Source: Pseudomonadota bacterium (lineage in GTDB: Bacteria; Pseudomonadota; Gammaproteobacteria; Steroidobacterales; Steroidobacteraceae). Taken from it: DNA of 5,314 nucleotides. The notes under the pieces were generated by a model. It was not told the origin of the DNA, made no database searches, and saw only the letters and a program-made list of their open reading frames with translations. The stretch is taken from the NCBI GenBank assembly GCA_018241455.1, contig JAFEDW010000150.1, forward strand, positions 1 to 5,314, given 5' to 3'. This document shows, in pieces, positions 1-5,314 of the stretch (positions within the stretch are counted from its first letter, which is position 1; each line of letters begins with the position of its first letter). The position numbers were made by a program, and so were the translations under genes.

Positions 1-251
1 TTCGAGCGGATGATCGTCGTGTTGCGGCCCGTATTGCCGCCGCCGATCCAGCCTTTCTCCAGCACCGCCACGTTGCGGATGCCGTGTTCCTTCGCCAGGT
101 AATAGGCCGCACCGAGGCCGTGCCCGCCGCCGCCGACGATGATCGCGTCGTAGCCGCGCTTCGGGCTCGCCGCGCGCCACTGCTGCTGCCAGCGGCGCTG
201 GCCGGAGAATCCGCCCAGCAGCAGCGCCAGGGCTGAGAACCTGCTGGCCAA
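1..251 (-). CDS. soxB: Sarcosine oxidase beta subunit (SoxB), N-terminal part; runs off the window
   Basis: This is the first 83 residues of the beta subunit of heterotetrameric sarcosine oxidase. The cytoplasmic flavoenzyme oxidises sarcosine to glycine and passes the methyl group to tetrahydrofolate. Seen here: a Trp/Arg-rich start (QRRWQQQWR, residues 18-26), then YDAIIVGGGGHGL (34-46) carrying the Rossmann GxGxxG, the second strand ending VAVLEKGW (61-68), and GGGNTGRNTTIIRS (70-83). All are characteristic of SoxB. The start is taken as TTG at 251-249 because an in-frame TGA lies one codon upstream, and because this start gives the N-terminal length usual in SoxB (about 20 residues before the conserved Trp). 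No clear Shine-Dalgarno sequence precedes it, so translation probably depends on ribosomes finishing the upstream dehydrogenase gene. The FMN-attachment and catalytic region is outside the window. The family call is firm; the start codon is less sure. Confidence 0.93.
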   Translation of the reverse strand, partial: MASRFSALALLLGGFSGQRRWQQQWRAASPKRGYDAIIVGGGGHGLGAAYYLAKEHGIRNVAVLEKGWIGGGNTGRNTTIIRS

Positions 252-254
252 TGA

Positions 255-2714
255 TCAGGCCCGCAGCTGCACGTTGTCCGGATCGTACGGCGATTCGCGC
301 ACCACCGTGGCCGCATGGCGCTTGCCGAGGATCTCGATCTGCAGCTCGGTGCCGAGCGCCGAATACGCGGGCTTCACGTAGCCGATCGCGATACTCTGCT
401 TCACCGCGTGGCCGTAGCCGCCCGCGGTGGCGCGACCGACCATCTTGCCGCCCTGGTCGAACAGCGGCTCGTTGCCGAGCGGATCGGCATCGGTGACGCC
501 GTGCACGACGAGCGTCACGAAATGGTTGGGCACGCCTGCGGCCTGCTGCTTCAGCAATGCGTCGCGGCCGATGAACTCGCCCTTGTTCAGCCGCACAAAA
601 CGGTCGAGGCCGGTCTCGAAGGGCGTGTAGTCGCGCGTCATGTCGCTGCCCCACATGCGGTACGACTTTTCCAGTCGCATCGATTCCATCGCGCGCATGC
701 CGGCCATGCCGATGCCATGCTCGGCGCCGGCCTTGAACAGCGCCTCGAACAGGTGGTGCGCGTATTCGATCGGGAAGTGCAGCTCCCAGCCCAGCGAGCC
801 GACGAAATTGACGCGCAGCGTGTACACGTCGACGGCCAATCCGACCTCGAGCACCTGGCTCGACAGCCACGGGAACGCTGCGTTATCCAGCGGCGCATCG
901 ATGAGCTTGGCCAGCACGTCGCGCGAGCGCGGTCCGGCGACGACGAAGCAGCCGCGCGCGCTGGTGATGTTCTGCAGCGTGACCGAGCCGTCCGTGGGCA
1001 GGTGCTTGCGCAGGTAGTCGGCGTCGTAGCGTTCGGCGGCGCCGGCACTGACGACGTAGAACGTACCGTCCGGCAGCTTGGTGATCGTGAACTCGGAGCG
1101 GATCCCGCCGCGCGGCGTCAGCGCATGGCAGAGCGCGATGCGTCCGGCCTTGACCGGCACCTTGTTCGCGACCAGCGAATCGAGCCAAGCCTCGGCACCT
1201 GGACCACCGACGATGTGCTTCGTGAACGGAGTGAGGTCGATGATGCCAACCTGGTTGCGCAGCGCCAAGCACTCGCGGCCGACATGTTCGAAGTAATTGG
1301 TACGCCTGAAACTCCACACATCCTTCCGCTCGACGCCCGGCGGCGCGAACCAGTTGGCACGCTCCCAGCCGTAGCGTTGGCCCCACACAGCGCCGAGCGC
1401 ATTCAGGCGATCGTAGATCGGGCTGGTCTTGGCCGGGCGCGCGGCGGGGCGCTCTTCATCCGGGAAATGGATCGTGAAGACCTCCTGGTAGGTCTCCTCG
1501 TTCTTCTTCACGACATAGCGCTTCGACGTGTAGGGTCCGAAACGGCGTGGATCGACGGCCAGCATGTCGATGCCGGGCTCGCCTTCGACGATCCATTCCG
1601 CCAGCTGCCAGCCCGAGCCGCCGGCGGCCGTGACGCCAAAGCTGTGGCCTTCGTTGAGCCACAGGTTGCGATGGTTCCAGGCCGGGCCGACCAGCGGGCT
1701 GCCGTCGGGCGTGTACGAAATCGGGCCGTTGATGATGTCCTTGATGCCGAGGTCGGCGAGCGCCGGCACGCGGCGCACCGCGGCCTCGACGTGCGGGGCG
1801 AGGCGCTCGATATCGCCTTCGAACAGGCTCTTGCCGAACCAGTCGGGTACGCCGTCGGCAAAGCGCGCGGGCGCGCCTTTTTCATAAGGCCCGAGGATCC
1901 AGCCCATGCGCTCCTCGCGCAGGTAGTAGGACTGGTCGGACTCACGCAACACCGCGAGCTCGCGGCCGCCACCGCTGCGGTAGGACTTCAGCTTCGGCGA
2001 TTCCTCGAAGATGATGTACTGGTGTTCGACCGGGATCGCCGGCACGTTGAGGCCGAACATGCGGCCGATCTGGCGGGCATAGTTGCCGGTCGCGCAGACG
2101 ACGTGCTCGGCGGTGATGTCGCCCTTGTTCGTGGTGACGCGCCACTCGCCCGACGGCGTGCGCGCGACGCCGGTCACTTCGGTGCGTTCGTTGATTTCAG
2201 CGCCGCCCGCGCGGGCACCCTTGCGCAGCGCCATCGTCAGGTCGGCGGGCGCGATGTGGCCGTCGTCCGGGTGGTACAGCGCACCGACGATCTTCGCCGT
2301 TTCCTTGCCGTCGCCGAGGTTCACGAGTGGCCAGAGCTCGGCCACCTGCTTGGGCGTGATCACTTCGAAGGGCACGCCGATCGTGTTCGCGGTGCCGCAG
2401 TACTTGTAGTACTCGTCCATGCGTGCGGCGTTGGTCGCGAGCCGCAGGTTGCCGGTCACGTGGAAGCTGACATCCTGCCCAGTCTCGGCCGGCAAGCGCT
2501 TGTACAGGTCGACCGAATACTTGTGCAGCTGGCCGACCGTGTAGCTCATGTTGAACAGCGGCAGGAGCCCGGCGGCATGCCAGGTCGAACCCGCGGTCAG
2601 TTCGGACCGCTCCAGCAGCACGGCATCCGACCAGCCCTTCTTGACCAGGTGGTAGAGCGTGCTGACGCCCACGACGCCGCCGCCGATGACCACGACACGA
2701 GCATGAGATTTCAT
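255..2714 (-). CDS. Dimethylglycine/sarcosine dehydrogenase-type FAD enzyme with GcvT-like folate domain
   Basis: This 819-residue cytoplasmic flavoprotein (no signal peptide or membrane segment) is collinear with mitochondrial dimethylglycine dehydrogenase. It should oxidatively demethylate an N-methylated amine and hand the one-carbon unit to tetrahydrofolate. Residues 1-370 form the FAD oxidoreductase domain: GGGVVG at 11-16, Glu35 ending the second strand, LTAGSTWHAAGL at 39-50 with His46 matching the His that carries covalent FAD in dimethylglycine dehydrogenase, ATGNYARQIG at 208-217, and a late FAD motif GPISYTPDGSPLVGP at 330-344. A linker of about 60 residues follows. Next come a GcvT aminomethyltransferase-like domain (about 430-710, with GWEL at 642-645 and MRLEKSYRMWGSDM at 679-692) and its C-terminal barrel (about 715-810). 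Glu541 falls where GcvT has an Asp. The ATG at 2714 is chosen over an in-frame GTG at 2747 because GAGGGGA lies 8 nt upstream of it. Dimethylglycine versus sarcosine or another methylamine cannot be decided from sequence alone. Confidence 0.93.
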   Translation of the reverse strand: MKSHARVVVIGGGVVGVSTLYHLVKKGWSDAVLLERSELTAGSTWHAAGLLPLFNMSYTVGQLHKYSVDLYKRLPAETGQDVSFHVTGNLRLATNAARMDEYYKYCGTANTIGVPFEVITPKQVAELWPLVNLGDGKETAKIVGALYHPDDGHIAPADLTMALRKGARAGGAEINERTEVTGVARTPSGEWRVTTNKGDITAEHVVCATGNYARQIGRMFGLNVPAIPVEHQYIIFEESPKLKSYRSGGGRELAVLRESDQSYYLREERMGWILGPYEKGAPARFADGVPDWFGKSLFEGDIERLAPHVEAAVRRVPALADLGIKDIINGPISYTPDGSPLVGPAWNHRNLWLNEGHSFGVTAAGGSGWQLAEWIVEGEPGIDMLAVDPRRFGPYTSKRYVVKKNEETYQEVFTIHFPDEERPAARPAKTSPIYDRLNALGAVWGQRYGWERANWFAPPGVERKDVWSFRRTNYFEHVGRECLALRNQVGIIDLTPFTKHIVGGPGAEAWLDSLVANKVPVKAGRIALCHALTPRGGIRSEFTITKLPDGTFYVVSAGAAERYDADYLRKHLPTDGSVTLQNITSARGCFVVAGPRSRDVLAKLIDAPLDNAAFPWLSSQVLEVGLAVDVYTLRVNFVGSLGWELHFPIEYAHHLFEALFKAGAEHGIGMAGMRAMESMRLEKSYRMWGSDMTRDYTPFETGLDRFVRLNKGEFIGRDALLKQQAAGVPNHFVTLVVHGVTDADPLGNEPLFDQGGKMVGRATAGGYGHAVKQSIAIGYVKPAYSALGTELQIEILGKRHAATVVRESPYDPDNVQLRA

Positions 2715-2722
2715 GGATTGGG

Positions 2723-2729
2723 TCCCCTC
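2723..2729 (-). promoter_or_regulatory. Ribosome binding site deciding the dehydrogenase start
   Basis: GAGGGGA lies 8 nt upstream of the ATG at 2714-2712, a normal Shine-Dalgarno spacing. The alternative in-frame GTG at 2747-2745 would put this element inside the coding region and has no comparable purine run before it. Confidence 0.7.
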
Positions 2730-2769
2730 GCCAGTTAGTCTAGCCACTGTCGGGGTGGGCTGCGCTCCA

Positions 2770-2792
2770 TTTGCGACAGATGCTTGCGCAAA
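2770..2792. repeat. Inverted repeat, possible operator (TTTGCG-N11-CGCAAA)
   Basis: Perfect 6-bp arms, TTTGCG at 2770-2775 and CGCAAA at 2787-2792, are separated by 11 nt. The arm centres are 17 bp apart. The right part also contains the 8-bp palindrome TTGCGCAA (2784-2791). It lies 56-78 nt upstream of the dehydrogenase ATG, where a regulator site would be expected. It is not followed by a T tract on either strand in the way a terminator would be. A regulatory role is inferred from position and symmetry only; short arms can arise by chance. Confidence 0.35.
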
Positions 2793-2801
2793 AACGTCAG
2801 T

Positions 2802-2822
2802 GCCCGAAGGGCTGCCGGCAGC
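2802..2822 (-). terminator. Possible weak terminator or attenuator after the Na/Pi transporter gene
   Basis: Immediately after the TGA at 2825-2823 the transcript reads through GCTGCCGGCAGC (2822-2811, a perfect 12-bp palindrome) and then GCCC-TTC-GGGC (2812-2802). A run of five T (about 2794-2790) begins about 7 nt further on, too far from the short stem for a standard intrinsic terminator. The hairpins may stabilise the 3' end or dampen readthrough. Full termination is doubtful. Confidence 0.25.
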
Positions 2823-4526
2823 TCAAGGCGAGACCTGGGGCTCCGGTTCCGCGCCGGTGGCGCGGCGCGATCGCGAGCGCGCATTCTGCAGCACGGGATA
2901 GGCGAAACTGGCCAAGTGGGAATGAACGCGGCGCAAGTCGCGCACGATCCGCAGCAGCAGGCCGCTCTCTTCAGCCACCCGTTCCACCGAGTCGCTGCTG
3001 GCAGCGCTTCCCGGCGCAGCGACTTCGCGCAGCATGCGCACGCTGAGCGCGGTGGCATCCGCCTCCATCTGCAGGAATTGGCGCTTGCGGCCCACCAGTT
3101 GCTGCGAAGCCGCCACATCGCCGCCGAGGAACACAGCCAGGGCCAGCTTGTGGCTCTCGACGAGTTCGGCGTGCATGCGCGTGACGACCGCGATTTCCTC
3201 GGGCGCCAATGTCTGCCCGTGCTTGAGCTCCTTGACCGCGAAGTCGGCGAGGCTGTTGGCGACGATATCCGCAATGTGTTCGAAATTGATCACCGCGGCG
3301 AGGATCTCCTGGCCCTTGTCGCCTTCGCGCCGGTCGTCGAGAGTCTGCTCGCCGCCGATGGCCACAAGATAGCTCCGGATCGCACCGCCGAGCTGACGGG
3401 TCGCGCGGTCGTTCGCGCCTATGCCCGTGGCCAGAGCGGTATCGCCGGAGCGCAACAGCGCGAGCGTGTCATCGAGCATCGTCCTGATCAGGTCGGACAT
3501 CCGCAGCGTCTCGCGCGAGGCGTTCGCGAGTGCAACGCTGGCGGCGTCGATGGCGGCACGTTCGAGGTATAGCGGCCGCCCGGGGTCCGCTGGGCGCGGC
3601 GGGTCCGGCAGCCAGTACAGCAGCAGCCTCGCGCTGCGTTTCACCGCGAACAGGAATGCCGCCGCCAGCGCGAGGTTGAACACCAGGTGGAAATTGACCG
3701 CCAGACGCGCATCGCCCGGCAGGAAGCGAGCCAGCAGATGCGTGATGGGCGTCAGCACCGGCAACAACGCCAACACTCCAGCCAGCCGCACCAGCAGGTT
3801 GCCCAGCGGCAGGCGGCGCGCCTCGGGTGTCGATGCGTGCAGCAGCGCCGGCATCGCGCCGCCAAGGTTTGCGCCGAGCACCATCGCCAGCGTCTCGGTT
3901 GGACCAATCACGTGGTTCGCGGCCAGCGAGCCCACGACCAGCACGATCACCACGCTCGAATGGCAACCCCAGGTCAGCAGCGCCGCCAGCAGCACGGTCA
4001 GCAGCGGATCAGCAGCCAGCGCCTGCACGAAGGAGCGCAGCGCCGGCGTGTTCTCGACCGGCGCGAGCGTATGCTGGAGCAGCGCGAGTGCCATCAGCAT
4101 CAGCCCGAGGCCGATCACCGCGCGCCCGACGTTGCGCACGCGGCTGCCGCGCGACCAGCGGAAGGTCAGTACGCCTGCCAGCACGAGGGGAGGTGCGAAC
4201 ATTGCGACGTTGAAGGACAAGGCCTGGGCCACCAGCGCCGTGCCGACGTTGGCGCCGAGCATCACGGCCAGCGCCGGCGCGAGTGCAATCACGCCTGCTG
4301 CCGTGAACGAGGTGGCCATGAGACCGACCGCCGTGCTGCTCTGCAGGAGTGCGGTGATGCCGACGCCGGTGAAAAAGGCGCGCCAGCGATCGCCGAGGTT
4401 GCGTTCAAGCGCGCGCCGCAGGGTGGTGCCGAAGCCGCGCTGTATGCCGGTGCTGACCATGTGGGTACCCCAGAGCAGCAGGCCCACGTATCCCGATAGG
4501 TTGACGAGTATCAGCGTCCCGGACAA
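2823..4526 (-). CDS. Na+/Pi cotransporter-family membrane protein with PhoU-like C-terminal domain
   Basis: This 567-residue inner-membrane protein of the bacterial Na/Pi cotransporter (NptA/YjbB-like, SLC34-related) family probably moves phosphate with sodium, though direction and substrate are inferred. The membrane part (about 1-305) shows the family's internal duplication. Repeat one has TALLQSSTAVGLM (58-70) and GANVGTALVA (91-100). Repeat two has TWGCHSSVVIVLV (185-197) and GANLGGAMPALL (218-229). The second motif has His189 where the first has Gln62. NFHLVFNLALAAAF (278-291) is a further conserved helix. From about 320 to 545 comes a soluble, helical PhoU-like domain (for example NFEHIADIVANSLADF, 414-429), followed by a basic, disordered tail. 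The start is TTG at 4526-4524, supported by AAGGAGG at a 9-nt spacing; the first in-frame ATG is residue 23 and would cut into the first helix. It starts 4 nt after the permease stop, so the two are almost certainly co-transcribed and translationally coupled. Its link to the methylamine genes is unclear. Confidence 0.9.
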   Translation of the reverse strand: MSGTLILVNLSGYVGLLLWGTHMVSTGIQRGFGTTLRRALERNLGDRWRAFFTGVGITALLQSSTAVGLMATSFTAAGVIALAPALAVMLGANVGTALVAQALSFNVAMFAPPLVLAGVLTFRWSRGSRVRNVGRAVIGLGLMLMALALLQHTLAPVENTPALRSFVQALAADPLLTVLLAALLTWGCHSSVVIVLVVGSLAANHVIGPTETLAMVLGANLGGAMPALLHASTPEARRLPLGNLLVRLAGVLALLPVLTPITHLLARFLPGDARLAVNFHLVFNLALAAAFLFAVKRSARLLLYWLPDPPRPADPGRPLYLERAAIDAASVALANASRETLRMSDLIRTMLDDTLALLRSGDTALATGIGANDRATRQLGGAIRSYLVAIGGEQTLDDRREGDKGQEILAAVINFEHIADIVANSLADFAVKELKHGQTLAPEEIAVVTRMHAELVESHKLALAVFLGGDVAASQQLVGRKRQFLQMEADATALSVRMLREVAAPGSAASSDSVERVAEESGLLLRIVRDLRRVHSHLASFAYPVLQNARSRSRRATGAEPEPQVSP

Positions 4527-4530
4527 TTAA

Positions 4531-5314
4531 CTAGGCCTCCTTGCGGTCATTGCGCCGCATCAGCGTCAGGGCCAGCAGGGCGGAAGCGACCATCAGGAAC
4601 AGGCTGACGGCGTTGAGCACCGGCGTCGCGCCTTCGCGCATGCGGCCGTACATCATGATCGTCAGCGGCGCGTCGGCGCCGACCAGCATCAGCGTCGTGT
4701 TGAAATTCTCGAACGACATCAGGAATGCAATCGCCGCGGAACCGATCAGCGCCGGCCTGAGATACGGCAGCGTGATCGTGCGCAGCACCGCGGCGCGCGT
4801 TGCGCCGAGGTTCAGCGCGGCATCCTCGAGCGTGCGATCGAAGCGCTTCAGGCGTGCACTGATCGTCAGCGTCGCGATCGCCACGATGTAGGAAAATTGC
4901 CCGAGCACGACCAGCGGCAACCCAGGACGCAGGAAGTCGAGTTCCAGTCCGAACAGGTCGCTGGCGACGTCGGCGATGCGGCTGGCGAAGGCCAGGATCG
5001 AGATGCCGAGGATCACGCCGGGAATCACCAGCGGCACCAGCATCAGCATCGACAGCGCGCCCTTGCCGGGAAACTGCGCGCGCTCCATCAGGAAGGCGTT
5101 GGCGGTGCCGACGACCACCGACAGCGTCGTGACCCAGCACGCGACGACGAAGCTGGTCCAGATGCTGCCGAGCAACGCGCTGTCCTTGAACAGGCCGACG
5201 CGCCCCTTGGCCTCGTTGCCGAGGAACCAGTCGAGCGTGAATCCGTGCCAGGGCGGCGCCGGATAATCCGCGTTGTTGAACGCGAACACGGCCACGATCA
5301 CCAGTGGCAGGAAC
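4531..5314 (-). CDS. ABC transporter permease, PotC-type (spermidine/putrescine family); start lies outside the window
   Basis: This is the inner-membrane permease of a type I ABC importer, collinear with PotC-like proteins. The open frame continues past the window edge: the four codons before the GTG at 5301 read F-L-P-L, part of the family's first membrane helix, so that GTG is internal. About 260 residues are visible and only a short N-terminus is missing. Counting from 5301, hydrophobic segments lie at about 1-9 (end of helix 1), 47-72, 84-106, 128-149, 184-208 and 229-248, giving the expected six. The EAA loop that docks on the ATPase is clear at 159-178 (4827-4768): EDAALNLGATRAAVLRTITL, with the conserved Gly166. 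The usual partners (a PotB-like permease, an ATPase and a binding protein) are not in the window and are expected beyond 5314. The substrate cannot be read from the permease. Polyamine is the family default; a methylated amine would fit the downstream flavoenzymes. Confidence 0.92.
   Translation of the reverse strand, partial: FLPLVIVAVFAFNNADYPAPPWHGFTLDWFLGNEAKGRVGLFKDSALLGSIWTSFVVACWVTTLSVVVGTANAFLMERAQFPGKGALSMLMLVPLVIPGVILGISILAFASRIADVASDLFGLELDFLRPGLPLVVLGQFSYIVAIATLTISARLKRFDRTLEDAALNLGATRAAVLRTITLPYLRPALIGSAAIAFLMSFENFNTTLMLVGADAPLTIMMYGRMREGATPVLNAVSLFLMVASALLALTLMRRNDRKEA
4536..4542 (-). promoter_or_regulatory. Strong ribosome binding site for a TTG-start gene
   Basis: AAGGAGG sits 9 nt upstream of the TTG at 4526-4524, inside the last Lys-Glu-Ala codons of the upstream permease gene. 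This near-ideal Shine-Dalgarno sequence decides the TTG start and suggests translational coupling to the permease. Confidence 0.8.

Larger units (their letters stand above)
2715..2822 (-). other. Intergenic gap between Na/Pi transporter and dehydrogenase genes
   Basis: This 108-nt stretch is the only real intergenic region in the window. In the direction of transcription it holds a 12-bp palindrome, a short GCCC/GGGC hairpin, a run of five T, a TTTGCG/CGCAAA inverted repeat, and the ribosome binding site of the dehydrogenase gene. No convincing sigma-70 -35/-10 pair was found. TAGACT (2741-2736) resembles a -10 element but has no matching -35. It could hold a promoter or operator for the dehydrogenase-soxB pair, or be an internal leader within one long transcript. 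Confidence 0.5.

Noticed and set aside
315..2738. An 807-codon open frame on the plus strand, covering almost the whole dehydrogenase gene
   Set aside because: Its codons are in register with those of the minus-strand gene, with first base opposite third base. Stops there would require sense codons TTA, CTA or TCA, which are rare in GC-rich genes, so the frame stays open by default. Its translation is compositionally biased with no recognisable domain, while the minus-strand protein matches a known family end to end.
2736..2741. TAGACT as a -10 promoter element before the dehydrogenase gene
   Set aside because: No acceptable -35 hexamer occurs 16-18 nt upstream and the extended -10 TG is misplaced by one base. 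It is too weak to annotate.
2715..2747. An 11-residue N-terminal extension of the dehydrogenase from a GTG at 2747
   Set aside because: The Shine-Dalgarno sequence at 2729-2723 fits the ATG at 2714. The extension would encode it, and the Rossmann strand begins only a few residues after the ATG, as is usual.
2784..3572. A 262-codon plus-strand open frame over the PhoU-like end of the transporter gene
   Set aside because: It has the same antisense register as the plus-strand frame over the dehydrogenase gene, with no family features. It lies opposite a well-supported PhoU-like domain.
3421..4530. A 369-codon plus-strand open frame, Ser/Ala/Arg-rich, opposite the transporter gene
   Set aside because: Its low-complexity composition reflects high GC and the codon structure of the opposite gene. 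There are no motifs and no credible ribosome binding site.
5299..5301. GTG at 5301 as the start of the ABC permease
   Set aside because: The open frame continues upstream with hydrophobic residues belonging to the first membrane helix, so this is an internal Val codon of a gene cut by the window edge.
1..5314. Mobile element, CRISPR, tRNA/rRNA or defence-system signatures
   Set aside because: No transposase, terminal repeat, regularly spaced repeat, structured RNA or toxin/defence domain was seen. Nearly all the sequence is accounted for by four metabolic or transport genes.

Overview
The window carries four genes, all on the minus strand, so transcription runs from high to low coordinates. 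It is GC-rich, with strongly G/C-biased third codon positions, compact spacing and long open shadow frames on the opposite strand. Protein similarities, recalled and not searched, point to a proteobacterium, perhaps a gammaproteobacterium. The taxon cannot be fixed from this sequence alone.

In transcription order: (1) 5314-4531, a PotC-type ABC transporter permease whose start lies beyond the window; (2) 4526-2823, a Na+/phosphate cotransporter-family membrane protein with a cytosolic PhoU-like tail, starting at a TTG with a near-perfect Shine-Dalgarno sequence only 4 nt after the permease stop; (3) a 108-nt gap (2822-2715) with a 12-bp palindrome, a short hairpin and a separate inverted repeat; (4) 2714-255, an 819-residue dimethylglycine/sarcosine dehydrogenase-type flavoenzyme with a C-terminal GcvT-like folate domain; (5) from 251 off the low-coordinate edge, the first 83 residues of a sarcosine oxidase beta subunit (SoxB). 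The last two genes share a reading frame and are separated only by TGA TCA before a TTG start.

The likely theme is uptake and stepwise oxidative demethylation of N-methylated amines (dimethylglycine to sarcosine to glycine, with one-carbon units passed to tetrahydrofolate). The ABC permease may supply the substrate. The Na/Pi cotransporter-like gene is the odd member. It is tightly coupled to the permease by position but has no obvious role in demethylation, and may instead handle ion or phosphate balance.

I found no mobile element, CRISPR array, RNA gene or clearly new system. The points worth a second look are the in-frame TGA junction between the two flavoenzyme genes, the transporter with a His in its second QSS-type motif, and the inverted repeats in the only real intergenic gap.
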